Of a DNA stretch of 27,474 nt, positions 7,580 to 14,747 are shown piece after piece. The stretch's first letter is position 1. Each line of letters begins with the position of its first letter. The notes under the pieces are model-generated. The model was not told the DNA's origin and did no database searches. It was given only the letters and a program-made list of their open reading frames with translations. The position numbers and the translations under genes are program-made. This stretch comes from DATKIY01 sp035543875 (lineage in GTDB: Bacteria > Actinomycetota > Actinomycetes > JAHEKZ01): contig DATKIY010000178.1 in NCBI GenBank assembly GCA_035543875.1, forward strand, positions 1-27,474, given 5' to 3'.

Positions 7580-8139
7580 GTGAGCACCTCCGAAGAGCTG
7601 GAATCGCCATTGATGTCTTCTACCCGCTCTTCCTCCGGGGCGAAGGCGGCGATCAGCTCGGGAGCAAGGACGCGGAGGCGGTTCAGTGCATGCTTTGTCT
7701 GACTCTTTACGGTGCTGATCGAGCAGCCGAGGACGTCCGCGGCCTGCGCCTCCGTGAGGTCGTCGTAGTAACGCAGCACCAAGACAGCGCGTTGTCGCGC
7801 AGTTATGCGAAGCAGCGCCTGGTTGAGCACGACAGCGCTCGAGACCATGTGGGCGAGGTCCACACCATCTGAGCCCTCGGGGGCGTCTCCGGGCTCAACG
7901 TCGAGCCGTCGCCTACGGCGCCAGTCATCAACAACCACCGTGTAGAGGACTCGACGTACATACGGCTCGGGCGCCCCACCGCGGACAACCTTTGGCCAAC
8001 GCATGGCGACGCGTGTCAAAGCCTCCTGGAGAGCGTCTTCAGCTGCCGCACGGTTGCCCGTCAGCAACGACGCTGTCCGCATCAGGGCAGCACCCCGTGA
8101 TGCCACGAAGGCGTCGAACCCGGCATACCGGTCCCCCAT
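7576..8139 (-). CDS. ECF RNA polymerase sigma factor, SigE family
   Basis: A 187-residue group IV sigma factor. Region 2 contains LMRTASLLTGNRAAAEDALQ and ALTRVAMRWPKVV, with the core-binding and -10 recognition helix ending VRRVLYTVVVDDWRRRRR. Region 4 contains LPARQ-type sequence (ITARQRAVLVLRYYDDLTE) and the helix-turn-helix AQAADVLGCSISTVKSQTKHALNRL. These are typical of the actinobacterial SigE-family ECF group. The start chosen is ATG at 8139, preceded by AAGGGG at proper spacing; the upstream open frame to 8223 lacks such a site. The C-terminal tail APEEERVEDINGDSSSS is acidic and low complexity. It directs transcription of an unknown regulon and is coupled to the membrane protein downstream. 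Confidence 0.9.
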   Translation of the reverse strand: MGDRYAGFDAFVASRGAALMRTASLLTGNRAAAEDALQEALTRVAMRWPKVVRGGAPEPYVRRVLYTVVVDDWRRRRRLDVEPGDAPEGSDGVDLAHMVSSAVVLNQALLRITARQRAVLVLRYYDDLTEAQAADVLGCSISTVKSQTKHALNRLRVLAPELIAAFAPEEERVEDINGDSSSSEVLT

Positions 8140-8336
8140 GTCACCCCTTATTTTTCGGCTCCACCTAAGTACACGGCAAAGCAGGCTCCGTTGGACGGAA
8201 CCCGCGCCCAAACCCAGCGACACCTGGGAAAGGGGTCGTCATTGTCAAGAGGTCAAAGTGGTGCGTCACCGGAGCCAGAGGGAGCACTATGTGAGGACAA
8301 GGGTGAGCCTCTCGACTCCAACGGAAGGGAGCAGCC

Positions 8337-8636
8337 ATGAGTGAGGGCACGTGGTTCATCGACCCGGAAGCTGGCGCGGTCTCAGCCGACGACGATGCCG
8401 AGTATGACGAGGCGTACGGGCCGAATAACCCGCATCCAGAGGAAGGGCGCCTCGTGGAGGACGACGAGGGCGTCCGGTCAGACACGACCTCGGAGGCGGT
8501 GGCTCACGTAGCCGTCGGAGACACCGCCTGGAAATCGGCCGAAGAACAGGCTGTTCACGTCATCAGCGAAGATGATCAAGACGACGAGGACCTCGTGGAC
8601 CTGGACGAGCTACCCGAGAACCCGGACGACCGGTGA
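8337..8636 (+). CDS. Small acidic protein, DUF5709-like
   Basis: A 99-residue soluble protein very rich in Asp and Glu, with no membrane segment. The middle reads EEGRLVEDDEGVRSDTTSEAVAH, followed by VGDTAWKSAEEQAVHVI. This resembles the C-terminal part of actinobacterial DUF5709 proteins, which share the GRLV-DEG and SAEEAAMHV elements. ATG at 8337 is preceded by GGAAGGGAG, a strong ribosome binding site. The function is unknown. It is divergent from the sigma-factor gene (197 bases between starts) and convergent with the cold-shock gene, with a shared terminator between them. Confidence 0.75.
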   Translation: MSEGTWFIDPEAGAVSADDDAEYDEAYGPNNPHPEEGRLVEDDEGVRSDTTSEAVAHVAVGDTAWKSAEEQAVHVISEDDQDDEDLVDLDELPENPDDR

Positions 8637-8654
8637 TCTTCCGACAAGCAACGA

Positions 8655-8679
8655 CCCGGTCCATTCCCCCGGGACCGGG
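8655..8679. terminator. Bidirectional terminator hairpin
   Basis: CCCGGTCC at 8655-8662 pairs with GGACCGGG at 8672-8679 across a nine-base loop. It sits between the convergent acidic-protein and cold-shock genes, so it can end both transcripts. No T tract is present, as is frequent in actinobacteria. Confidence 0.65.
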
Positions 8680-8705
8680 CCGAAGCGCTTAGGTCGGGAG
8701 CGGCG

Positions 8706-8906
8706 TTAGACCGGCTTCACCGAATCGGCTTGCGGGCCTTTTTGACCCTGTGAAATCTCGAACTCGACGCGCTGCCCATCTTCGAGCGCGCGGAATCCAT
8801 CCATTTGTATCTGGCTGTAGTGGACATATACATCGGGGCCCTCATCGACCGCGATAAAGCCGTAGCCCTTTTCGGCGTTGAACCACTTGACCGTGCCCTG
8901 AGCCAT
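8706..8906 (-). CDS. Cold-shock domain protein (CspA family)
   Basis: A 66-residue single cold-shock domain starting MAQGTVKWFNAEKGYGFI, with RNP1 (KGYGFI) at residues 13-18 and RNP2 as VYVHYSQI (a Tyr replaces the usual Phe of VFVHFS). It ends GPQADSVKPV. It binds single-stranded nucleic acid and acts as an RNA chaperone. The start is ATG at 8906, behind a strong GGGGAGAGGGA; the longer open frame to 8954 is leader. The gene lies just downstream of the sulfur-carrier/PLP enzyme unit on the same strand, but with a 206-base gap, so it probably has its own promoter and long leader. Confidence 0.95.
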   Translation of the reverse strand: MAQGTVKWFNAEKGYGFIAVDEGPDVYVHYSQIQMDGFRALEDGQRVEFEISQGQKGPQADSVKPV

Positions 8907-9112
8907 CGCGTCCCTCTCCCCATTCTTTTCGCTGGTAACGACACCAACGGGCAAACCGTACCGGCCGGTTCCCCAGGCGGAGCCTACGCCCCTATTCGGC
9001 CGATTTGACCGCTGGCTTGACCGCTCACGGCCGAGGAACTACAGCCTCCCGCGCCCACCCACTCGGATTTCACCTGACCGGACGACCATCTAGTCGTGGC
9101 CCGGGGAACGGG

Positions 9113-9388
9113 CTAGCCGCCAGCGACGGCCGGAATGATCGAGATCGAGGTGCCGTCGGGGGTCGCGGTGCCGAGGCCATCGGCGAACCGCACGTCGTCG
9201 TCGTTCACGTAGACGTTGACGAATCTGCGGATCTGACCGTCGTCGTCCAGCACCCGCGCCTTGATCCCAGGATGGTCGACTTCCAATGACTCAATGACCT
9301 CGGTAAGCGTGCCGCCATCGGTCTTAACCTCGGCGGCGCCGCCGGTGTACGGGCGAAGGATGGTCGGGATACGAACGGACACGCTCAC
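9113..9388 (-). CDS. metO: Ubiquitin-like sulfur carrier protein (MoaD/ThiS fold), MetO-like
   Basis: A 91-residue beta-grasp protein that ends in the naked Gly-Gly tail AVAGG, needed for adenylation and thiocarboxylation by a ThiF/MoeZ-type enzyme (not in the window). Typical MoaD elements are VRIPTILRPYTGG, LTEVIESLEVDHPGIKARVLDD, FVNVYVNDDDVRF and GTSISIIPAVAGG. The GTG start at 9388 overlaps the preceding PLP-enzyme stop in a GTGA, so the two products are translationally coupled. CysO of mycobacteria belongs to the same subfamily, but there it sits beside cysM and mec. Pairing with a threonine-synthase-like gene, behind a SAM riboswitch, fits MetO of the Streptomyces methionine pathway. 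The exact symbol is an inference from context. Confidence 0.85.
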   Translation of the reverse strand: MSVSVRIPTILRPYTGGAAEVKTDGGTLTEVIESLEVDHPGIKARVLDDDGQIRRFVNVYVNDDDVRFADGLGTATPDGTSISIIPAVAGG

Positions 9389-10665
9389 GCGAGGCCCTCC
9401 TGCTCGGCGAAGGTACGGAACGCGCCGTACTTGGCTGGAATCGTCACGGTTGGGAACGCAACGGGAGCGACGGCGTCGAGCGTCTTCAAGCCGTCGCCGG
9501 TGTTAAGGATCACCGTTTCCTTCGACGGATCAAGCTTGCCATCAGCGAGTAGTTTGCGGAGCGTTGCGACAGTCACTCCGCCGGCCGTTTCGGCGAAGAT
9601 TCCTTCAGTACTTGCAAGCAACTGAATCCCTTCGACGATTTCGGCGTCCGACACATCGTCGATCGCGCCGCCGGTACGCCGTGCAACGTCGATGGCGTAC
9701 GGACCATCTGCGGGGTTCCCAATCGCGAGGGACTTGGCGATGGTGTCGGGGCGAACAGGCTGAACGACGTCGTGTCCCTCTCGGAACGCCTTGCTGACCG
9801 GTGAACACCCGGTGGCCTGCGCGCCGAAGACTGCCGTCGGGGGGCCGTCAACCAGGCCAAGCCCCACCAGCTCGCGCAACGCCTTGTCCACCTTGGTCAT
9901 CAGCGATCCGGAAGCGATGGGCGCTACCAACTGTTCAGGCAGCCGCCAACCGAGCTGCTCCGCCACCTCGTACCCAAGCGACTTGGAACCCTCGGCGTAG
10001 TACGGGCGAAGGTTGATGTTGCAAAAGCCCCAACCCAAGTCTCCTGCGACTTCCGAACACAAGCGGTTCACATCGTCGTAGTTTCCTTCGACCGCTACGA
10101 GCGTTCCACCGTAAACGGCGGTGGTAACAATCTTGCCGGCTTCCAGGTTGCTCGGAACAAAGACGCATGAACGAAGTCCGGCGCGCGCGGCGGCAGCGGC
10201 CACCGCATTGGCGAGATTTCCGGTGGACGCACAGCCAACGGTTGTGAAGCCAAGCTGCTGCGCAGCCGACAAAGCAACCGCAACCACTCGATCCTTGAAA
10301 GAATGGGTGGGATTGCCGCTGTCGTCCTTGACGTACAGCGTCTTCATTCCTAAGGCGCGAGCAAGATTGTCGGCACGCACTAGCTTGGTCATTCCTGGTG
10401 CAAGATTCTTGCGCGCCGCGATGTCCGCTGGAACGGGCAGCAGTGGTGCATAGCGCCACATTGATGACGGGCCCGTCTCAATGTCGGCGTGCGAGATCGC
10501 TCCGAAGTCGTAGGCGATCTCGAGTGGGCCGAAGCACTCCAAGCAGGCGTACGAGTCTCCCAGCGGGAACTTGGCGCCACACGCGCGACAGACCATCCCG
10601 GTAGCCGGGCCGAAATCGTGTGATGTTGCGGCGGCGGAACCCGCCGCGTCAATTGATGCAGTCAT
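9385..10665 (-). CDS. metM: Threonine-synthase-family PLP enzyme, probable MetM (O-phosphohomoserine to homocysteine)
   Basis: A 426-residue fold-type II PLP enzyme. A zinc-ribbon-like N-terminus has Cys pairs at 26/29 and 41/44 (CRACG, CLEC). The PLP lysine is K124 in NPTHSFKDR. The substrate/PLP loop is STGNLANAV, and the phosphate-binding loop LNTGDGLKT is near the end. By homology alone it would be called threonine synthase (thrC). Two context signals point to methionine instead: a SAM-I riboswitch directly upstream, and a four-base overlap with a sulfur carrier gene. Streptomyces MetM is a threonine-synthase homologue that makes homocysteine from O-phosphohomoserine with thiocarboxylated MetO. 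The start is ATG at 10665, behind AGGGAAGG; the longer open frame to 10953 is riboswitch and leader. Sequence alone does not exclude true threonine synthase activity. Confidence 0.85.
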   Translation of the reverse strand: MTASIDAAGSAAATSHDFGPATGMVCRACGAKFPLGDSYACLECFGPLEIAYDFGAISHADIETGPSSMWRYAPLLPVPADIAARKNLAPGMTKLVRADNLARALGMKTLYVKDDSGNPTHSFKDRVVAVALSAAQQLGFTTVGCASTGNLANAVAAAAARAGLRSCVFVPSNLEAGKIVTTAVYGGTLVAVEGNYDDVNRLCSEVAGDLGWGFCNINLRPYYAEGSKSLGYEVAEQLGWRLPEQLVAPIASGSLMTKVDKALRELVGLGLVDGPPTAVFGAQATGCSPVSKAFREGHDVVQPVRPDTIAKSLAIGNPADGPYAIDVARRTGGAIDDVSDAEIVEGIQLLASTEGIFAETAGGVTVATLRKLLADGKLDPSKETVILNTGDGLKTLDAVAPVAFPTVTIPAKYGAFRTFAEQEGLA

Positions 10666-10678
10666 GCTGAGGCCTTCC

Positions 10679-10808
10679 CTCATCTGTCCCACACCGCTCG
10701 GTGTGGGCCGGAGTTGGCACCTGTCCCTTCGACAGCCACATTTTTCATGGCGTCGGCGGGGGGTTGCCGGGGCTTCATCGGGCCGTTCCCTCTGCCCCTC
10801 TGGATGAG
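10679..10808 (-). promoter_or_regulatory. SAM-I (S-box) riboswitch controlling metM-metO
   Basis: On the minus strand the closing helix P1 is CTCATC (10808-10803) with GATGAG (10684-10679). In between are the S-box conserved elements in order: CAGAGGGGCAGAGGGA (P2/kink-turn side), GGCCCGATGAAGCC, CCCCGGCAACC, a P3 arm around GACGCCATGAAAAA/TGTGGCTGTC, then GGTGCCAACTCCGG. P4 is an 8-bp perfect hairpin (10688-10707) with loop GAGC, and then ACAGATGAG closes P1. The 3' strand of P1 merges with the AGGGAAGG ribosome binding site of metM, and no terminator fits before the ATG. Control is therefore most likely translational: SAM binding would hide the ribosome binding site. Confidence 0.92.
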
Positions 10809-11006
10809 CTATCTGAAATTGTGGAACAACTGGTTGGAGCCTGAAGTTGCCTAACCAGAGCACTAAAGCCAGGCTCGACCAGGAACAAAGCGTAACGGAC
10901 CACGTCCAGGTGCCGGAAATCTGGTCCAGGCTACGAGACATGCACGCGGCCACGACCAGCTAGCTAGACCCCATGACAGCGATTGCGACACCGGAAGGCG
11001 GGACCC
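10809..11006. other. Divergent intergenic region between the riboswitch and gpgS
   Basis: About 200 bases between the riboswitch aptamer and the gpgS start must hold the two divergent promoters. CTGGTT (10830-10835) and AACCAG (10853-10858) form a loose inverted repeat, and CACAAT on the minus strand (10823-10818) is a weak -10 candidate for metM. I see no gene here and cannot place either promoter with confidence. Confidence 0.4.
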
Positions 11007-11969
11007 ATGCACGCAGCTGCCGCTGACTGGTTTGTAGACCGCTCGTCGCGATCCGCCGACTGGCCAATATCTGGTCTCCATGAGCTGACGCCAAGACCCA
11101 GCGTGAGCGTCGTTCTCCCTGCACTCAACGAGGCGAGCACCGTCGGAGCTCTGGTCCGCGTCATCCGGCGCGAATTAATCGACCAGCCTTCGCCCTTGGT
11201 CGACGAACTCGTCGTGCTCGACTCCGGCTCTGTCGACCAAACCGCTGATGTCGCCCGCGACGCAGGTGCTGTCGTCGTGCACCGCGACGACGTGCTTCCC
11301 CAGCTTCCATCTGTACCCGGCAAAGGCGAGGCCCTGTGGCGGGGGCTAGCCGCAACCACCGGTGACATCGTCGTGTTCGTCGATGCGGATTTGCTCTCTT
11401 TTAGGTCGACCTTCGTGACCGGTCTGCTGGGGCCGTTATTCGCCGACGAGACCGTTCAGATCGTCAAAGCGTCATACGACCGTCCATTGGCCGACGGAAC
11501 CCAAATACATCCAGGTGGGGGTGGCAGGGTCACCGAGCTCGTCGCCCGCCCGCTCCTTAACTTGCATTGGCCGGAGCTTGCCGGGTTCGTTCAACCGCTT
11601 GCTGGCGAGTACGCCGCCCGCCGTTCCTTGTTGGAACAACTGCCCTTCCCGACAGGCTACGGCGTTGAGATCGGACTGCTGATCGATGCCTACAGCCGTA
11701 TTGGTCTTAGCGGTATGGCGCAGGTCGACCTTGGCGAACGCAGACATCGCCACCACGACGACCAACGCTTGGGCAGGATGGCTGCAGAGGTCTGGCAGAC
11801 GGTGCTGTCCAGACTTTTGAGTGGTGTTCACGGGCAAACCGTTGAGCCGACGCTGACCCAGTTTGTCCGAGACGGCGACCTGTCGATACCGGTGACCCAT
11901 GAAGTAACCGCACTCGAACGCCCACCCCTGGTGAGCATGGCTGAATACGATCGGAACGTCGCTCGGTGA
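11007..11969 (+). CDS. gpgS: Glucosyl-3-phosphoglycerate synthase (GT81)
   Basis: A 320-residue glycosyltransferase close in length to mycobacterial GpgS. It transfers glucose from an NDP-glucose to 3-phosphoglycerate, the first step to glucosylglycerate (a compatible solute) and, in mycobacteria, to methylglucose lipopolysaccharide. Visible motifs are VVLPALNEASTVG (residues 35-47, nucleotide binding), LDSGSVDQT, the phosphoglycerate/acceptor loop GKGEALWRGL (105-114), and the metal-binding DAD at 126-128 in VFVDADLL. GGGGRVTELVARPLLNLHWPEL and QPLAGEYAARR are characteristic of the GpgS family. The start is ATG at 11007, with GGAAGG upstream; the TTG at 10983 is rejected. It overlaps the phosphatase gene by four bases (GTGA). 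Confidence 0.93.
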   Translation: MHAAAADWFVDRSSRSADWPISGLHELTPRPSVSVVLPALNEASTVGALVRVIRRELIDQPSPLVDELVVLDSGSVDQTADVARDAGAVVVHRDDVLPQLPSVPGKGEALWRGLAATTGDIVVFVDADLLSFRSTFVTGLLGPLFADETVQIVKASYDRPLADGTQIHPGGGGRVTELVARPLLNLHWPELAGFVQPLAGEYAARRSLLEQLPFPTGYGVEIGLLIDAYSRIGLSGMAQVDLGERRHRHHDDQRLGRMAAEVWQTVLSRLLSGVHGQTVEPTLTQFVRDGDLSIPVTHEVTALERPPLVSMAEYDRNVAR

Positions 11970-12784
11970 GCATCAAGCTGCTCTACTCGGACCTCGACGG
12001 AACCATGGTCGGACCGGGCGGTTGCTTTGTGCGATCCCACGACGGATCGCTAACAACAGCACCGGCCCAAGCTTTGGTCGACATGCTGGGGTGTGGCATT
12101 GACCTCGTGTTGGTGTCGGGTCGCACCCGCGCTCAACTTCAAGAGGCAGCCCGAATCTTTGGCGCCGACGGCTTCGTCGCAGAGATGGGCGCGATCATCG
12201 GCTGGGAGTTTGGCCGCCGATCCACAACTTTGAGTGGCGAAGCTCCCGACGAGTTCGCCGGACCGCTGGTAGCGCAGCTCGAATCGATCGGGCTCGTCGA
12301 TGAGTTCCTCGCGCACTATGAAGGAAGCATCACCCATCACGCACCGTGGCATCTAGGACACGAGACCGACGTGATGCTGCATGGCCAGGTCGATGTCGAT
12401 GACGTCGACAAGTGGCTCATGGCGCAGGGCTACCCCTGGTTGACATTGGTCGACAACGGCAGATTGCCTGGTCGATCGCTCCCCGGCGTTGCGGGACCCA
12501 TCCATGTGTATCACCTGATGGCACGCGGCCTCTCCAAAGGACGCGGCATCGAAGTTGACCTCAAGCGTCGAGGACTTACTCCGAAAAACGCCGTCGCTGT
12601 TGGGGACTCGCTGTCAGACCTCGACATGGCCGGCCAGGTTGAACGACTGTTCCTCGTCGCCAACGGTGCAGCCGTTCCTTCAATTCGCGACGCCGCCGAA
12701 AAGCTAGCGAACGTCGTCATCTGTGAAGGTTCCGTGGGCGAGGGCTGGGCGGAAGCTGCTCGTTGGGCAGCAATGAAGGCGTAA
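11966..12784 (+). CDS. HAD-family phosphatase, probable glucosyl-3-phosphoglycerate phosphatase (MpgP-like)
   Basis: A 272-residue HAD subclass IIB phosphatase related to mannosyl-3-phosphoglycerate phosphatase. Motif I is SDLDGT, with nucleophile D9 and acid D11. Motif II is S51 in LVSGRT, motif III is K191 in GLSKGRGIEVDL, and motif IV is GDSLSDLD (213-220). The cap domain lies between motifs II and III and includes HHAPWHLGHETDVMLHG. The GTG start at 11966 overlaps the gpgS stop, so the pair forms a coupled unit making glucosylglycerate from NDP-glucose and 3-phosphoglycerate. Mycobacteria use an unrelated histidine phosphatase for this step, so the HAD enzyme is the alternative solution. 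The substrate is inferred from the pairing. Confidence 0.85.
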   Translation: MSIKLLYSDLDGTMVGPGGCFVRSHDGSLTTAPAQALVDMLGCGIDLVLVSGRTRAQLQEAARIFGADGFVAEMGAIIGWEFGRRSTTLSGEAPDEFAGPLVAQLESIGLVDEFLAHYEGSITHHAPWHLGHETDVMLHGQVDVDDVDKWLMAQGYPWLTLVDNGRLPGRSLPGVAGPIHVYHLMARGLSKGRGIEVDLKRRGLTPKNAVAVGDSLSDLDMAGQVERLFLVANGAAVPSIRDAAEKLANVVICEGSVGEGWAEAARWAAMKA

Positions 12785-12847
12785 CGCCTGCATAGAAACT
12801 CAAGCCTTGAATCGGTTGGTCTCCATCGGTTTCGATAGGCTTCTGAT

Positions 12848-14095
12848 GTGAAACAACCCTTAAGCCCCGCACCTGTTGCGTCCATCCGCTGCGGTCAGTT
12901 CGTCGACGTTGTCAACGCCGACGTCAAAACGAACGTGCTGCTAACCCTCGACGGAGATCGCATCGTCGATGTTCAAGACAACAGCACGGCCGCGCTAGCA
13001 GCCGATGGACTCGATCTCAGCGATTACACGGTCGCACCTGGGCTTATCGACCTGCACGCCCACCTGGTTGGCGCTGAGGAGTCCGGGTCCTACGGTGACA
13101 TTCTCATGGCGAGTCAGGCTGACGATGCGCTCATCGGCGTGAAGAACGCTCGCTCAACGATCGACGTGGGCTTTACCACTGTCCGCGACGTCGGGTCGTT
13201 TCGTGCATTCACCGACGTCTCACTTCGCAAAGCCATCAATGCTGGGTGGGTTGTTGGGCCGCGTATGCACTGTTCGGGTGGCTACGTCACCTGCACCGGC
13301 GGAGGCGGAGAAGTCACTGGGTTTGCTGCGGACGTACAAGTCCCTGAAACGATGCGCGTCGGAGTTTCAGACAACGCCGATGAGGTCCGCAAAGCCGTTC
13401 GACGCTTCATGGCGGGGGGCGCCGACTTCATCAAGGTGATTGCAACTGGCGCTGTCTTGGCTCCTGGCACCAACCCGGGGGCAAGTGAGTTCTCCGAAGC
13501 CGAGATCCGAGCCGCCGTGGAGGAAGCGGCACTTTACGGAACTGTGGTCGCGGCGCACGCGCACGGCGCCGAGGGCATCAAGCGTGCTACACGCGCGGGA
13601 GTTCGCTCGATCGAGCACGGCTCATTCGCCGACGACGAGGCATTGGCTTTGATGGCAGAGCGTGGGACGTATCTCGTAGCCGATGTGTGGGCCGGTGACT
13701 GGATGCAAGACGAAGGTGAGAAAGAGGAATGGCCAGCCGAAACCATGCGCAAGATTATTGATACGACCGAAACGCAGCGTGACGCGTTTCGCCGAGCCCT
13801 CAAGCTCGGGGTTCGCATTGGCTTCGGCACAGACTCGGGCATCTACCCACACGGTATGAACATTCATCAACTGCCAAAGATGGTGGAACTTGGTCTAAGC
13901 CCGATCAACGCGATCCGCTCAGCCACGCTGTGGGCGTCACAGTGTCTTGGTAGCGGCGAAGTTGGCGCACTCGAAGTTGGTCGCTACGCCGACTTGGTTG
14001 CTGTCGGCGCGCAGGACATCGGAGACCTCAGTTGCTTTGTCACTGACATGCGAACCGTCGTCAAGGGTGGTGTTGTCGTTCGCTCGAACGACTAG
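12848..14095 (+). CDS. Metal-dependent amidohydrolase (prolidase/imidazolonepropionase-like)
   Basis: A 415-residue amidohydrolase-superfamily enzyme. The metal site is complete: HAH at residues 70-72 in GLIDLHAHL, the carbamylated-lysine position K196 in DFIKVIATGAV, H237/H239 in VAAHAHG, H257 in SIEHGSF and D329 in GFGTDSG. These features match binuclear zinc members of the imidazolonepropionase-like/Xaa-Pro or Xaa-Arg dipeptidase group, cytosolic enzymes that cleave N-acyl amino acids or dipeptides. The precise substrate is not readable. The start is GTG at 12848 (MKQPLSPAP). It lies 63 bases after the phosphatase gene and could be in the same transcript. Its TAG stop directly abuts the stop of the convergent LytR_C gene with no intergenic base. 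Confidence 0.88.
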   Translation: MKQPLSPAPVASIRCGQFVDVVNADVKTNVLLTLDGDRIVDVQDNSTAALAADGLDLSDYTVAPGLIDLHAHLVGAEESGSYGDILMASQADDALIGVKNARSTIDVGFTTVRDVGSFRAFTDVSLRKAINAGWVVGPRMHCSGGYVTCTGGGGEVTGFAADVQVPETMRVGVSDNADEVRKAVRRFMAGGADFIKVIATGAVLAPGTNPGASEFSEAEIRAAVEEAALYGTVVAAHAHGAEGIKRATRAGVRSIEHGSFADDEALALMAERGTYLVADVWAGDWMQDEGEKEEWPAETMRKIIDTTETQRDAFRRALKLGVRIGFGTDSGIYPHGMNIHQLPKMVELGLSPINAIRSATLWASQCLGSGEVGALEVGRYADLVAVGAQDIGDLSCFVTDMRTVVKGGVVVRSND

Positions 14096-14737
14096 CTATT
14101 TACGGTTGGTCGTTGCCAAAATCACAGTGAGCGCATTCCCCGGCATGGGTGACGAAGCGGGCCAAACCCGAGCGATTTCCGGGAACTGCCTCGACAGTTG
14201 CTGCGCCTCAGCCTTGTCACCGGGGTAGTAGTACACGGTGTCCTCTGGAACAAAACCCCGCCAGTTGTCGACACCCACTACGTTCCAACCGACCGACTCA
14301 AACTCGGAAGCAACCTGGCTGGCCAGCCCCGTAAGCGTGGTCTGGTTGAACACGTAGACGGGGATGCTCGGGACCGACTGGTCCGTCGGTTCCTTGCTGG
14401 GTTCGTCAGTGGGCTGTTTCGTTGGCTGTTTCGTTGGTTGGTTGGTCGGTTCCTTGGTTGGTTGACTCGTCGGTTCTTTGGTCGACCCGGTGGTAGCAGG
14501 CTCGGTGGAGGGCGTCAGACCGGAATCGGCAGGCGTCCCACTACTGGGCAGCGGCTGCGCTGAATCGTCAGCGCCCTGGTTGGCCAACAGCATGTAGCCG
14601 GCGAGTCCAAGGCCCGCGAGGACCGCCAACACCGCGAGCAGGGGCAACAGCAAGGATCTGGACGGCGGCTGCTCGGCCCGGTGCGCACCTCGCGCGCGCG
14701 AACCATCGCCCTCAGGGGGCGGCTCCGGCGTAGCCAT
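14096..14737 (-). CDS. Membrane-anchored LytR_C-domain protein
   Basis: A 213-residue protein with a hydrophilic N-terminus, one membrane helix (LLLPLLAVLAVLAGLGLAGY, about residues 29-48), a long Pro/Thr-rich linker and a C-terminal LytR_C domain (about 125-213). That domain reads IPVYVFNQTTLTGLASQVASE, GWNVVGVDNWRG, VYYYPGDKAEAQQLSRQFP and NALTVILA. LytR_C domains are found at the C-terminus of some LCP wall-glycopolymer ligases and as stand-alone proteins. The function is unknown, but the placement is extracytoplasmic, near the cell wall. It follows the DUF3263 gene by ten bases, a conserved actinobacterial pairing (compare Rv0430/Rv0431). Confidence 0.85.
   Translation of the reverse strand: MATPEPPPEGDGSRARGAHRAEQPPSRSLLLPLLAVLAVLAGLGLAGYMLLANQGADDSAQPLPSSGTPADSGLTPSTEPATTGSTKEPTSQPTKEPTNQPTKQPTKQPTDEPSKEPTDQSVPSIPVYVFNQTTLTGLASQVASEFESVGWNVVGVDNWRGFVPEDTVYYYPGDKAEAQQLSRQFPEIARVWPASSPMPGNALTVILATTNRK
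14378..14482 (-). repeat. Degenerate coding repeat (Pro-Thr linker) in the LytR_C protein
   Basis: Residues 86-120 of the LytR_C protein consist of about nine imperfect four-residue units such as TKEP, TNQP, TKQP, TDEP and SKEP. The DNA shows corresponding 12-base units around GGTTGGTTGGTCGG. Such linkers span the cell wall and often vary in copy number by slippage. Confidence 0.75.
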
Positions 14738-14747
14738 GGCTGGTGGC

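Noticed and set aside
8184..8202. GGCTCCGT-TGG-ACGGAACC inverted repeat upstream of the ECF sigma gene
   Set aside because: One mismatch and short arms in a GC-rich leader. No second copy was seen, so it is not called as an operator.
9099..9113. GCCCG-GGGAA-CGGGC hairpin at the metO end
   Set aside because: The five-base stem overlaps the stop codon and is not followed by a T tract, so it is not called as a terminator.
14378..14482. Short tandem units considered as a CRISPR-like or mobile repeat
   Set aside because: The units are in frame and encode a Pro/Thr linker of the LytR_C protein, with no spacers.
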